In this document: positions 1-11,678 of the stretch, one piece after another | How the letters are laid out: each line of letters opens with the position of its first letter | Position numbering within the stretch: position 1 is the stretch's first letter | From: Zopfochytrium polystomum | Lineage: Eukaryota > Chytridiomycota > Chytridiomycetes > Chytridiales > Chytridiaceae | Length of the DNA: 64,000 nucleotides | Assembly: GCA_025765615.1 (NCBI GenBank) | Contig: JAIVFJ010000035.1 | Coordinates: 1 to 64,000, forward strand | Reading direction: 5' to 3' | Program-made: the position numbers and the translations under genes | The notes under the pieces: generated by a model | Told to the model about the DNA's origin: nothing | Databases searched by the model: none | Seen by the model: only the letters and a program-made list of their open reading frames with translations

Positions 1-128
1 TAGGCAAGTAGTAGGGTTGAAACACCCCCTAGACAACAGCCCAATAAAGTTAGTTTTAGCCTATTATTTGCTTTCCCTCACTCTAGGGCCCAGATCCCAG
101 GGTCCAAAGGAGTGAGTATAGTCTCACA
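1..128 (-). repeat. LTR-like repeat (LTR1), cut by window edge
   Basis: Read on the minus strand this begins TGTGAGACTATAC at 128 and runs off the window. It matches 25251-25377 in inverted orientation with one substitution and one single-base indel. The TG start and the abrupt junction with copia coding sequence at 129 suggest the end of an LTR element inserted into copia family C at the start of its reverse transcriptase. The rest of the element lies outside the window, so the family is unknown. Confidence 0.6.
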
Positions 129-1745
129 TGCCTTCCAATACTTTGCAAAGGAGAACGCATGGCCTCTTTATGCGAAGCAGGGAGTGGCGGTAAGTCCCGC
201 TGGTGGATCCTTTCTGTTGGATATGCTGTGACTTCCTCCGGCTCAAGCACAGTGTATGCTTTGAGCGTTTGGTAGAGTTCACGAAATTGTCCCCGTGCTA
301 TTCGTAGTTTACGAATTCTTGCAGTTAAAGTGCGGAGTGTTTTCTGACTGTAAGTGGAAGGACTGTGGCAATTGATGGTTTTGTTCGTAGTTTACAAAGG
401 TTTGCCTTCAATGCCAGGTAGTCACGTAAACCTGATGGCTCTCGTGGTATGATTGGGGGATTTGTTGCCTCCCCTGTTGACTCTGGCAAAGCTAGAATGT
501 CAGGGGAAGTTGAGCGCTCCCTAGGAGGGATTTCCTGTTCATCAGGTATTGACTCTGGTTCAGAATCAGATGCGTCGTATAGCATACCCGGCTGTAGATC
601 TCCCCCCTGTGATTCTGCAGGTGGTACATCATCTTCTTGTGAGTCAGACAGAGCGTCAGGATGTGCCACATCTAGATCAGTGGACATAGCAGGGGTATGC
701 AACGAGGAGGAAAGATATTGGAAATCCTGAGCTGTGGGTTGGACTGGTCCCCATTCCTTCAAGCGGGAGTCATGAAGGAACTGTCTCCAATTCCGCACAA
801 TGCCAGGAAAAACATTTTCGTGAAAGGAGACATGGAAGTGTTCCGATATTCTCTGGGTTTTCAAGTCGTAGACAACTGGAAGAGTGTTTCCTTTATACCC
901 TAAGAATATGCCTGGCGCCCCTTTGTCAGGATGTTTAAAGCGTTCGCTTTTCCTTTGGGATACGGTGGATAACCAAACAGCCAAAGGTGCGGATGTGATC
1001 AACATTTGGCTTTTCACCGTACCAAGCTTCGTAAGGTGTTTTCTTAGTGTAAGAGTGGTAAACCCTGTTCTTGATGTATGCTGCGTAGCGGACTGCATAC
1101 ACAAAGAAAGAGTGGGGCAATCGTGACTCTAAGAGCATGCAGTGTGCCATGTCTTTGAGAGTGTTGACCTGATGTTCTACCAGCCCATTGAATTCCTTGG
1201 TGAATGCAGGACTAGGTTCTAAAACAATAGGAGGGTGCCGAGTATTGGCCCAAGTTTTGAATTCTCCATCTTTGAAGATTTCCCCCCTGTCACAGCGCAC
1301 AGATGTGATATGTTTGCCATGTTGTTGTTCAAACCTTTCGATCGTAGACCGGAATCTTGTCGGCGCGTTGGACAAAGAGTTGAGGAACTCAATGTCAAGC
1401 CAACGGGTTGACTCTTCCACAACCAGTTGCCAATGTTTTTCACCATGGTGTCCACGTGCGGGCAGTGGGACAGCATCAGTGTGTAAACAACCAAGCAGTG
1501 TGGTGTTTGGTCTGGAAGTGGAGTGGATAGGCGAAGCTTTCAATTTCCCAACATCACATGTCACGCAGGGAATGTCATGAATGAGGAAAAATGAATGACC
1601 AACTTTATTCAGATTTGACCAAGTACGCTTCGAAGAAGATAAAGACAGGTGACCAAATTTCTTGTGAAGAGCTTGGACTGCTTCAATGTTCTGAGGGTTT
1701 GGTAAAGTATGAGATCTCCTCTTCATCTTCAGGGGCTCATCTATA
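129..1745 (-). pseudogene. Copia family C integrase and start of RT, broken
   Basis: Degenerate pol fragment. The frame ending at 935 holds a GAG-pre-integrase region (HKKFGHLSL with downstream CxxC near 1560) and the integrase core: TDAV near 1480, RCDRG near 1290 and NGLVEHQVN near 1190, where the usual catalytic Glu context is changed (VEH). The reading continues in a second frame at 325-1104 (FLGY, FHVSFHENVFP), so there is a frameshift near 1000. From 324 down to 129 the text resembles the linker leading into RT (LPPLPASHKEAM), and it stops at the LTR at 128. The usual family order is gag-PR-INT-RT-RH; here RT and RH are missing. Non-functional. Confidence 0.75.
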
Positions 1746-2744
1746 GTCTAGTGGCAGAAGGGATAAGACAAGTCTTTAAGATGGGAAGCTCCTGGTTATT
1801 AGCAGAGCCAGTACCCTGGATTCAGCTCAAACTCAACAAAGATGGATGATGTGGTTCAATTCTGTCTTTATTCAAGGACAACTAGACCAAGTGGAGTTGC
1901 TCAATGAAGAGTACCCCACAGGCCCCAGGTTCAAGCCCTGACTATCCAACATGGTGACCGACAGGCAGCAGTTCAACAAGGGGATGCCCTAAGGCAGTAT
2001 GGCATCTGCCAGTATCACAGAGACAGAGCTCAATGTGAGAACCAACCAGGTAGGGGAAGGAAGAGAAAGGAAAGGGAAGGAAACCTCACCCCAGCTTGGC
2101 ATACAACACACTGGCCTGGGGAAATCATACCTCTACTAGCTTGGTCTGGTAGCACTGGCCTAAGAGGACTCCATCCCCAGCTTGGTCTGGAAGCACTGGC
2201 CTGGGGAGAAACACCAAAGAGGAAAGAAAAGGATTGGTTGTTACCTAGGTAGGATTTATTGAGAGAGAGTAGATATATATAGAACAAAGGAGGGGAGAGA
2301 GGGAGTATTTATAGGAAAGGGGAGGAGAGAAAAAAGGAAAGAAGGAAGAAAGAAAGAAAAGAGAAAAAGGGAAAGACATAACAAAAGGAGAAAATGAAAG
2401 AAAGAACAAGTTGGAAGGGTGAATCACTCTTTCAGCCACACCCCCCCTCCACCCAGTGTCTCTCCTGCCTCCAAATTTGGGGTGAACATAATTTGAGGCT
2501 TTGAGGCCACATCAGTGCAGGGACAGTGGTTTGAAAGGTGGGAAAATGAGAGAAAAAGGAAAATGAGTAAAAATAAGAATGAATAGGATGAATGAGGGGT
2601 GTGCCCCTTGTGCTTGGGCCCATTCAGCACAAGGAACACAGGATGCTCTTTTATAGTGATAAACACTAGAGCCCGTGAGGGATGTGATGAATGGTAATAA
2701 AAAATAAATATGGGGGGCCAATATAATGACATAGTCACAACTGG
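1746..2744. other. About 1 kb insertion splitting copia C pol
   Basis: This stretch separates the protease end of copia C (2745 upward) from its integrase. It holds a tRNA-like promoter pair on the plus strand (A-box-like tagaccaagtgg at 1883-1894, B-box ggttcaagccc at 1928-1938, spacing as in tRNA-derived SINEs). There are also two copies of an about 50-bp unit with agcttggtctgg (2138-2205) and a long purine-rich tract (2040-2420). I see no coding capacity. Both edges are approximate; I found no clear target duplication. Confidence 0.4.
1880..1945 (+). repeat. tRNA-derived SINE-like head
   Basis: Contains pol III-type internal promoter boxes: tagaccaagtgg resembles an A box and ggttcaagccc fits the B-box consensus GGTTCRANNCC, 33 nt apart. 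The flanks do not form a full tRNA cloverleaf, so this looks like a SINE head and not a tRNA gene. The body and tail of the putative SINE are not delimited. Confidence 0.4.
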
Positions 2745-4846
2745 GGAAGAGCTTTTAGGGAGACCCCAGTTAAGACCATGATCAGTGAGATTAGGAATCT
2801 CACAAAAGGGTCTGGGTCAGTTTGACTTAAAGTTGGAGTTGCAGTTTGCAAAGGAGCAGTTTGCTGTTGCGACTCACCTGGGGCGTCCCCCGAAGGAGTC
2901 GGCACGTCCCTTCCAAGTTCTGCCCTGTCGAGACCAGTATGTCCCGTCAGAAGAGAAGGGTCCACAACATAAACATTCCCTTTGTCCCTGTGAGCAATGG
3001 TAAAGTCTGAACCATGTACCCGAGGATGTAATAGGGCTGTGTCTGCTGTGAAAGTCACGTTGTGACCTGTCTGCCGCACGATTTGCTGAACTGAGAGTAG
3101 AGTGTCTGAGAACTCTGGCACATAGAGCGAGTTCCTCATGATGAGAGCTCTTCCGTTAACGAACAGGGTGAAGTCGCCCACTCCAGTGGCAGTTGTAAAG
3201 CTCTCAGCTGTTTTGATCTGCTGGGAGGTGGGCCGCAAGTTTGTGAAGTGCTCTTCACAAGGTGACATTGTCCTGGAAGCCCCAGAGTCAAGGATGACCT
3301 GGTGTGGGTTGCTGCCAGCAAGTCTTGCCATCAGCGCAGTCTCGTAGATGCGGCGGTAGGTGACGTTGCGGTAGAGGAAACGCCCAGATTCGTACATCAC
3401 TTTGTAGCCGACGTTTGAGACAATGTTGTCAGTGATCCAGTCTGGATCCATTCTGCCGTCAAGAAGTGTAACTGTGAGTTCCACTTCAAATTCCTCCTCC
3501 ACCTCAACGGCCTGGCATGTTCCAATTTCAAACTCCTGTGCCGCAAGTGCCCTTTCTACTGAAAGGAAGTCGTCCAGAGCTGAAGTGTCTGCAAGGCGCG
3601 CAGCACCCTCAGTACTGAACTCCAACATTTCGACGTCTTCTGCTTCAGGAGGTGGTGATGGAGTATCCATCCTGTAGCATTTGTGGGGAGGAGAGTCCTC
3701 AGAGGCTGCGCAAGAGGCTTGGTGGTGTTCTTTAGCGGCCACCTCACGTGCAATCTTGGCAGTCTCAGTAGCTTTCTTGGAATCAGCTGACGTGGCCTTG
3801 GCTTCTTTGGCGTGTGCAGGCTGCTTGCCCTTGGCCTTCTTTGCAGGGCGAGCTGGCTCTGACTTCCCGTGAGGGAACTTGAGGCATTCCTCGCGAGAGT
3901 GCGAGACCCAGATTCCATGAAGGTCACAAGTAGGCTTGCCGTTGAGTGCCTCACCGATCTTGCGCTTCTTGGTTGCCACTGAGGTCTTTGCTGAAGCAGC
4001 TGTTTCCATCTCAGAAGTGCCGTGGTGAGCAGAGTGTCTGCTGTTCTTCTCTTTGCTTTGCTGGTACAGCGTGTGGCAGTTTGTCAACTCCTTGATGAGA
4101 TCGCTGGTGTTGGCGTAGTCTGACAGCCCCTTGAGAAGATTTTGACGAACGCCAGAGAAGATTTCATGTCCAGGCAGCGTTTCCCTTGCTTTGTGGATGA
4201 TGGCAGAACGCAGGATGTTTGTCACACCCCTGCAAGTGGTGGCAGTACATTTGAAATGCTTTGGCCAATCCGTGACCAGTGTGGTCAGAGTGGTGTACCA
4301 CTCCTGGACTGCCGGACCAGAGTCTCTGGGTTTTGCCAAACGACTGTAAGTCGCAAGCCACTTGTCCTGCTGTGAACCAGTGTGGTCCTGCAGGGTGTAC
4401 TTGTCATTGAGCCACTTGTACCGGTCAGCGCAGTTGGTGATGTTTGCTGCATTCATGGAGCGCACATCCTCAATGCGCAAGCAGGAGTCAAGGGTAGCAA
4501 CCGCCTTGTCGTGTTGGGCCTCAAGCTCCCTGTAGGTCTTGTGTTCTTGGCGTATACCAGTGTGGTACTTGTCAAGGGCAGCGTGGTGCAGACGGTACAT
4601 CTCACTGTACGCAGCCTTGGCCTCCGCCGTTGCAGAGGATTCAGGGGGAGAACCAATACTGGGAGGAGCAGCGCCGATGCCGACCTTGGTGCAGTGCTCG
4701 TTGAACGTACCGAAGTAATCAGGCTTGAGGAAGCTGGCAACAAGATTGTATGCCATGACCGGCTTGATGACTTCTTCCACATGCAGTTCCCAAGCCTGGT
4801 AGCCGTAAGAAGAGAAGCGGACAGCCTTGGGGGTCGAAGAAGACAT
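2745..4846 (-). CDS. Copia family C Gag and protease (5' part of gag-pol)
   Basis: About 700 codons from ATG at 4846 (MSSSTPKAVRF). The frame is open further upstream, but this Met begins recognisable Gag. Gag (about residues 1-330) is helical and carries a degenerate zinc-knuckle-like CDLHG...HSREEC. A Lys/Ala-rich linker follows, then an aspartic protease with the motif LDSGASRTMSP, the normal Asp-Ser-Gly. The protease then runs into the insertion at about 2745, so the element cannot make an uninterrupted polyprotein. It differs from copia A and B below, whose protease reads DNG. Gag and PR are still open, which suggests a fairly recent break. Confidence 0.75.
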
Positions 4847-5404
4847 GCTAGGTAGCGGCTTGGTGGACCAGTGGACTTGTTTAGAGCAGTAGCCCTTTTC
4901 TTGTAGAGAGCCAAGAGCCCTTTGTTGCCTTAAAGTGGCTGGTGAGCTGGTGCTCACAGACAGGTTGGTCTTGTTTAGAGTCAGAAACCCTTTTCTTGTA
5001 AGAGCAGCAGGGCCCTGTTCGAGCGTACAAGTGTGGCCGACGGCTTGTAGGTAGCTTTGTGATGAAATCCCACCCAGGACTGGAGGGACTTGGTGTGTGT
5101 GGGGATGAAGAGAGAGAGAGAGAGCAGTGATGATGGAAAAGGGAGAGGAGTGAGAGGATGGAGAGAGGAGAGAGGAGTGAGTGGGCAGAGAGGGAAGAGA
5201 GAGCAAATGGAGGAAGAGAGATTGGCTTGTTTTGCACTGGATTCTGTAAAAGCAGCAAGGAGGGGGTTGGATTCCTTGTTTGATCTCTGTGAGAGTTTGC
5301 TGCTTTTATACTCCTGCAGGTTGGAGCCATCAGAAAACAGAGGGAGCAGTGGGCTGCACAGAGCAGGCCACAGAAATGAGATAAAACAGGCTGAGCACCA
5401 ACCC

Positions 5405-5585
5405 CCAGCCTGGGCTAAGTACCCATTCAGGGCTGAGTACCACCCAGGGCTGGGCATCACTCAGGGCTGAGTACCAGCCAGGGCTAAGTACCAGCCTGGG
5501 CTGAGTACCAGCCAGGGCTAAGTACCAGCCAGGGCTGAGTACCACCTTGGGCTGAGTACTTTGTCTGGGCTGAGTACCACCAGGA
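5405..5585. repeat. Minisatellite, about 20-bp unit
   Basis: At least eight imperfect head-to-tail copies of a unit like gggctgagtaccagccag, varying between gctgag and gctaag. Confidence 0.85.
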
Positions 5586-5817
5586 ACCAATTTACAGCTT
5601 GTTTGAGAAACAGTTGCTTGTAAATTGGTTTGGTTGTTTCCAAATCAGGAAGCTTGTTTGGGAAACAAGCTGCTTTTTTTTCCTTGTTTTTAGAAATCCA
5701 ATGATTGGTGCAATCTCTGGTGAGCTCAGTTTTTATCTCACTTTTAGAAATGCAGTGATTGGTGCAATCCCTGATTCCTAAATGCCTGTTACATTGCTCA
5801 GATTGCACAGCACAGCA

Positions 5818-5945
5818 GGAAAGCTGGAATTCCAGATCAGGGAGCGGAATTCTGATGCAGAGAGCGGAATTCCAGATCAGGAAGCGGAATTCTGATGCAG
5901 AGAGCAGAATTCCGGTGCAGAGAGCGGAATTCCGGAGCATGGGGC
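5818..5945. repeat. Minisatellite with EcoRI-site-like units
   Basis: About six copies of a 19-20 bp unit built on gcggaattc, alternating gatgcagaga and cagatcaggga type spacers. Confidence 0.8.
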
Positions 5946-6369
5946 AGTGGTACACTGCTTCTGCATGCTTGCTGTGCTGTGTTACATGTGCAGAGTGTGT
6001 AGTTTGAGCGTTTTTGTGCATGTTCTGATTGCATTGTTCCTACCGGTATGATGAACAAAGCTAGAACAACAGCCGCCTTTGCCTATCTCTTTTTATTGAG
6101 AACAGATTAGCCCTTCCGAGCGCCCCATTCAAGTATTGAATCTACTGAGCCCTTCGAACGCCCCATCCAATGTGATTGGATGGAGTTCTCAAAGGGATCA
6201 TCAGTAACGGGCGTAGTGTACCCCGTGGGTTGAATCTGAACAGTCCCCCTGACAACCCTGGTGACATTGGTGACAAAAGCTGTTCTCTTATTTTCCAGTG
6301 GGTCAGACCTGTTCGAGTCGTCGCCATCACAGGCGAGGACGCAAAGACATAATACAGTGTTGTAGAAAC

Positions 6370-7097
6370 ATTCCCTGCTGGACAGATTGTGGTACAAACT
6401 GTCCATATCTCCCATCTGAGACCCTACACCGAGCGGGCTCCTGTAGACTCTGCGGAAGATGCTGTTACCAATAGTCTTGATGACTTTGAGAAAGAGCTTG
6501 AAGTGTGGAAGACTGCCACTTGGCTCATGAAGAAACCTGCCTCCAAGACCACAACGGCCCCTGGAGTGCATGTTGACTTCCTTAAGAAGTACACTTCGGA
6601 GGAAACCGAAGACCAAACTGCTGATGTAGAGTATCCTATTGAGAGGATCAAAGGTCATACCTTTGACAGAGAAAAGTATTACTATCTGACCAAGTGGTTA
6701 GGATTCTCTACCAAATACGATTCGTACCAACTTGAAGAAGATCTTCACTGCCTTGCAGTGCGCGACTACTGGGAATTGGTGAAGACCGATGATCCTGAAG
6801 AATATCAGAAACGATTGAAATGGTCACAGCTTCCAAAGAGCCGCAAGTTCCGTGCGCCTACTGCAGAGGTGGCCACACAGATGATAATGGAGAGAGATCA
6901 GTGCTTGCTTCGTCCTCTCACCCCACCACGCAAGCTAGTGCACTGTCTGTACAACCTGCCCCAAGTCAGCCTGTTGCTGGCCTGCCTACACCACAAACTC
7001 AACCTGTGCCCCCGAGGAGGAGCACACAGTCAAAACCTTCTAAGTAAGAAGTACTCCCTTTGTCACACCTGTGAGTGTGAGATTAAAAAAGAGGTAC
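6370..7097 (+). pseudogene. Chromovirus (Ty3/gypsy) integrase C-terminus with chromodomain, 5' truncated
   Basis: The frame begins with the integrase tail motif VHISHLRPY (from about 6395) and continues into a chromodomain (about 6630-6760: EYPIERIKGH, YYLTKWLGF, DSYQLEEDL), which in chromoviruses targets integration to modified chromatin. Everything upstream (gag, PR, RT, RH, integrase core) is absent. Past about 6900 the frame seems to shift, because the proline- and serine-rich end (PPRRSTQSKPSK) lies in another frame. The fragment ends directly at its 3' LTR. Confidence 0.8.
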
Positions 7098-7622
7098 TGT
7101 GAGACTACACCGAGGTCTCAGTGATAGAGTCTAGGGATTTTGTTTGCAAAAACAAGCGTACCTGTCATAAAACCGCAAGGATTGGGATCTTTAGTTTCCA
7201 AGGCGTTATCAAAGTGTATTTGCAGCTAACCCGTCTTTATTATTGGGTCTGCTTTTACTACTTTTGTCTTAACAGTTTCTGTTGCACCAGGGTTTTCTCA
7301 ACATACTTTCTTTTTCGGTGACAAACGGAGACTGCCTCACTGCCTAGGGATGGGGTGCCTGACAGGCCGTACCCCAAGCCTGCCTAATTTATTATTTATT
7401 TTCGGCACCTGTACATACATGCATAGGGTTGGGGGGACTTAGAGCATTTGTGGTGGATGCTCCAAGTCAGGGGGGTTGACTTGTCAATTTTCTCTCTCTC
7501 TGTTTTTGGGCCATTTCTCTTTTTCCTTTTTTCTTCAATCTGATTTCTGTCCATTGGCACCAATACAGAGTCCCTTCAAATCCATCTGGCTCGCAAAGGT
7601 GAGGGTAGTGAGAGATGGTACA
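7098..7622 (+). repeat. 3' LTR of the chromovirus
   Basis: Starts TGTGAGACTACAC directly after the chromovirus tail and ends at GGTACA. A second, inverted copy lies at 26157-26700 and shares nearly its whole length, which fixes both ends. It contains polypyrimidine and GC-rich stretches. Confidence 0.8.
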
Positions 7623-9086
7623 CACCCTGCAGTGATGGAGGGTGAGAGGTTGAGAGCAAAGGTTGTGATCACGATAGAAAACAGCGGTCAGCAAGACAAT
7701 CTAGTTGCGATGGTGAGGGTGACGAGTGCGATTCAGGGTGGCGATTGAAATTGGGCGGCAACGGTGAGCGGTCTGGAGTGTCAGTTGACTCTGGTTGTGT
7801 TGGTGAGGGTAGTGGTTGTGATTGCAATCTTTTTTTGAGGGTGTCGATCGAGATTAACACAACAATCGCAATCTGGGGGGCGCTGATCGTGATCTGGCAG
7901 GCACAGCGGCAGAGGGCGAAAGGTTGAGAGCAAAGAGTGGGATCTAGCAGATGAGGTGGCGGAGAGCAGTCAGGGTCTGGGGATTGCGATTTGGCAGGGC
8001 TGATGGAAGTGGTGATGCAATACGGCCAGGGTGGCTGCCGCGGCTGCGGTCGCGGCTGAAGGCTGCAAGATTGATGGTGGTGAATTTGAAGGCAGCAAGA
8101 TTGTGGCCATAGGCTGTGAGATTGGTAAGTAGTGATGGTGATGAAGTCGAGATCACAGCCTCTGGCCACGATTGCCGCAGCTTTTGCCACCGCAATAGTG
8201 GCGAGATTGCAGCCTTCAGCTGCGACATCGGTGGAGATGGGGTTGAAGGTGAAATCGCGGCCAAAGGCTGCAATCACTAAGAAATTGGTTGGAGATCGCC
8301 GCCAAAATCGCAGCCAAAGGCTGCGATTGCGGCAGAAAACCAGAGGCGGCGGTGGTGAGACGGTGGTGAGCAGTTGAGTGTGTCAGTTGACAAGGTTTTT
8401 CTCTCCCGTTGCCTGACATGTCAGCTGCAGCCATTTCTCAATTTTTTTTGGGTGGTCGTTACCAACGTTCTGCATCCCAAAAAAAGCAAGCTGCGAAATT
8501 CAAATAAATTAAATTATAAAAAACCTCCCGCGAAGGGCAAGCATCCTCAGTTCAAGTCTGAGATTTTTGCAATGACAAGTGCAATTTCAGAAAATCTCCT
8601 TGTGTGTCACAAGGCAAGAGAATCTGCAACAATCTTCTGACCTTCTGCAAGTCAAAAGCGACAGCTGTTGACTCCAAAAGTGTCTTTTTTTTCGCCTGTG
8701 TAGACAGACTGCTCCACCTTCAATAGGTGTGAGACAGGTGCTCCATGGCTGTCCACAATCTCTGTCGCCCACAGGGTATCGAAGGGGAGACAGGCAAGAG
8801 ACAGGTGCTCCGCACCTGTCTTCCGTAGTCACTTTTGCAGTGCTCTGGCCCCTTCATGGGACCACCCTGGTGACAGCCCTGTCCACAAGACTGCATCAAT
8901 GTCACCCTTCATTACGACACAAGACAAATCTGCCAGAAAAAAAAGCCACAAACCTTCATCTGCGAGCAAACAGCGCCGAACACCTCTTTGCCAACTGCAG
9001 TGATGAGAACATCAACCTGATTACCGGTTCGGCGGCGCGCACTGTTGTGATTTCAGTTTGGGGAGTGAGAGCGACAGCCTTAACTT
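7623..9086. other. Gene-free, low-complexity region
   Basis: 7630-8360 is rich in imperfect gattgcg/cagccaaagg-type units, open in several frames but without recognisable protein. 8640-8900 contains an imperfect internal duplication of gacaggtgctcc. I see no gene. Confidence 0.4.
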
Positions 9087-9148
9087 GTCTTTAAACGGAC
9101 TGTAGGGGGGTTCGCGTTGCAGAACCCCCCTACAGCCCGCTTAAAGAC
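9087..9148 (-). other. 62-bp hairpin (27-nt arms, 8-nt loop)
   Basis: Arms 9087-9113 and 9122-9148 are inverted repeats differing at two positions; the core is ctgtaggggggttc / gaacccccctacag. In RNA of the minus strand both differences become G-U pairs, giving a full 27-bp stem; on the plus strand they are A-C mismatches. No target duplication was seen. Confidence 0.8.
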
Positions 9149-9588
9149 GTGTGAAGCTGGTAACTGGCTATTGAGCCTGACGTCTGGTATGAAGGTCATG
9201 TGGTCACCTGTTTCCTCCACAATTTGATGCACAGAGTGTCTGAGGATTCTCGCGTAAAGTTAGTCTTGCAGTAGTACTCGGGTGATGCTGTTGACTGTCA
9301 GTGTGAATCCCCATGTACGTCAATGGTAATGCGGCTGTTGGCAGTTGTCATGGTCCGCTTTGTTGGAAGTTTTCCCAAACTGGGGACATAGTGAAATAGT
9401 CCAGCAAAGCGCGGTGCTTCCTTTGGGATTCCAACGTTGTCATTTCCGACTGTCGATCAATCACAGAGGTGCCGGCCCTTTGCCGCCGATGGGGTTGATG
9501 GTGATCGGCGGAGGAACGGAGCGCTGGAGAGCCTCGCACAGGAGACTTTCCTTTTGAGGTTTTTTTCTTGACAAGGACGATTGTCCAG
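9149..9588. other. Upstream region of the CWF18-like gene
   Basis: No recognisable coding sequence. It probably holds the promoter and 5' UTR of the gene starting at 9589; no clear TATA element. Confidence 0.3.
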
Positions 9589-10336
9589 ATGGAAGAAGTG
9601 AAGCGGCGACAAGACCGACTGGCCAAACTCCGTTCTCTAAAGGAACACGCACGAGCTGCGAACGACTCCAGCAAACAACCTGTGCCGGCAACTTCTTCGG
9701 AAACATTCAGCTCACGAGATGCGGTGGTTCCAGATCCTTCTCAGGAACCAGTTGTCTCCGACCAGGTGCACTCACTTGGGCATTCAGTAGATCACTTTCC
9801 TTTTAACTGAGCCCAACCACATAGTTTTCCTTCCGCACCACCGATCCGTTGAAAAAACACCTCGAAGAGATCAAGGCGACTTCGCTTGGGGATGACCGAT
9901 CAAAAGCAGAGACTTTGGAGACGCTGGTTGTTTGTGCAGCAACGGCCTTCGGCCAGTGCGTTGCGAAGGTTTCTAATTCCTCTTATTCAGGTTAAAGTAA
10001 TCGAAACAGAGGGAAAAGAGTTGGACAAACAAATAGCATCTCAGGAAGTGGTAACGAATAGAATAAATTGCTGCGTCATCAATCACTCTAACGAAATCGT
10101 GATGTATTAATCAACAGGACTTATCCTCGCTTGCGCCAAGGAAACCTGGATTTGACCTTGCAAGAGAGCTCTGCCATCGGACGGAGCGGCTGGAACGTGA
10201 GACCCAATTCAGTATAGCGGAAAATATAAAGGAGCGATTGCGGCGTGATAAGGACATATCGGCTGTGGGGGCCAGCAGAGAGGGTGAGTACAACGTCGAT
10301 GATGATGGGGATGAAGACGAGGCACTTGGTTTGTGA
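9589..10336 (+). CDS. cwf18: CWF18/CCDC12-like pre-mRNA splicing factor (4 exons)
   Basis: Exons 9589-9765, 9825-9926, 9991-10050 and 10118-10336 join in phase 0 to give 185 aa. Introns of 59, 64 and 67 bp are all GT-AG. The N-terminal basic helix (MEEVKRRQDRLAKLRSLKEH) is followed by FRTTDPLKKHLEE, then the family signature DLSSLAPRKPGFDLA with LERETQFSIAENIKERL, and an acidic tail (YNVDDDGDEDEALGL). CWF18/CCDC12 proteins are small components of activated spliceosomes associated with the NTC/CDC5 complex; function here is inferred from that family. ATG 9589 is the first in frame with the conserved helix. The stop is only 188 bp from the next gene. The exon model is mine: frame and conservation agree at every junction, but no transcript was seen. 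Confidence 0.88.
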
Positions 10337-10524
10337 ATATAGTAAATTTGTATGCCAAATGCAGCAGGAAGGGCAGCAGAGGGAAGGAGTGCTTTCAAAA
10401 GGTGCAGCTGAAGAGATGAAGAGATGCCAAGTGCTGATCAGATATGGGTTTAGCTCTCGCGCACCACAACAATCTTTTTTTTTTTTGGCGTTGAACGATA
10501 AAGAAAAAGGAAAATCTGACAAGG

Positions 10525-11678
10525 ATGGCTGCCACACCAGTGATCCCAAAGACCTTCACCCTGCTTGGGGGAACATTGAGAACACCGTCAGTCGGACTCG
10601 GCACCTGGCGGTCGTCTCCGAACGAGGTGATCATTGAGCATACTTCTCCCTGCCTGAACTACCGTTAGACAGCGAGAATGAGCCAAAGGTGATAAGAAAT
10701 GGCTGATCCCTTTTCCCTAGGTGCATGACGCTATTCTCAAGGCTATCGACGTTGGGTATCGCCATTTCGACTGCGCTGCCATTTACGAAAACGAGAAGGA
10801 AATCGGTCGTGCTTTTCAAGCCGCGATTAATTCTGGCAAAGTAGCTCGCTCCGAACTGTTCATCACCTCTAAAGTGCGTGGGAGGCATTTCCTCGACGTA
10901 TCGACCAACCGCTGACACAAATCCAATTTGTTCAGTTGTGGAACACGATGCACCGCCCCGAAGACGTCCCGAAAGCAATCAACCAAACTCTCTGTGACCT
11001 TCGGCTGGACTATTTAGACCTCTATTTGATGCATTGGCCAGTCGCCTTCAAAAACCGTGGAGACGGCAATTCCTCAAGGGACGAAAATAACACAATTATT
11101 CTTGATAGTGTTTCTATCGAGGACACGTGGCGAGCTATGGAGAAGCTTGTGGACGAAAAGAAGGTCAGGCTTGACTGAGTTATTTAACTCCATGCTGATG
11201 GGATGTGCAGGTGAAGGCCATAGGAGTTTCCAACTTCAATGTTGCGCTCCTTCGCCGAATTCTTTCAATCGCACGCATCCACCCCGCAGCGAACCAGGTC
11301 GAGCTTCACCCACACCTGCCTCAGCATGAGCTAGTTGAGTTTTGTCACAAATGCGACATCCTCCCCACCGCATACTCGCCTCTTGGGAGCAGTTCCCTCA
11401 GCTGCATCAAGGACCCTACACTAATAGCGCTTGCCGCGAAGCTTAAAGTTTCGGTCGCGCAGCTTTTGATCGCATGGGCGGCCCAGCGCGGTACCCTTGT
11501 GATTCCAAAGTCGGCAAACCCGGCCAGATTGGCCGAAAACTTTGCAGCGTTGAACGTGGCGCCGCTGAATACCGACGACAAGAGGATCGTGGACGACCTG
11601 CACAAGACGGCGGGCAAGCGATATGTTGACCCCGTCAACTTCTGGGGGATTCAGGTGTCCCCGTTCGATATGGAGTGA
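10525..11678 (+). CDS. Aldo-keto reductase (4 exons)
   Basis: Exons 10525-10626, 10721-10873, 10936-11163 and 11211-11678, all phase 0, give 316 aa, the normal length for the (beta/alpha)8 AKR fold. Introns are 94, 62 and 47 bp. The catalytic tetrad is complete: Asp51 and Tyr56 (FDCAAIY), Lys85 (FITSK, at the end of exon 2) and His118 (LYLMHWP). IGVSNFN and the nucleotide-binding IPKSANPARLAEN follow, as in NADP(H)-dependent reductases of carbonyl substrates. The C-terminus (DPVNFWGI..SPFD) is typical of the AKR1/xylose- or glycerol-dehydrogenase-like groups, but I cannot assign a substrate. Probably cytosolic; no targeting sequence seen. Confidence 0.92.

Larger units (their letters stand above)
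4847..6369. other. Copia C leader/LTR-like region with minisatellites; no gene
   Basis: Non-coding. It includes a purine-rich tract (5105-5220) and two tandem-repeat blocks annotated separately. From about 6050 it becomes a different sequence leading into the chromovirus tail. I could not match a 5' LTR of copia C to any other copy in the window. Confidence 0.4.

Noticed and set aside
2735..5206. Starting copia C Gag at the upstream in-frame codons to 5206
   Set aside because: The region before ATG 4846 is Ser/Leu-rich leader translation without Gag similarity.
7622..8640. Protein-coding gene in the gattgcg-rich region
   Set aside because: Open frames on both strands come from repetitive composition; no motif or conserved length.
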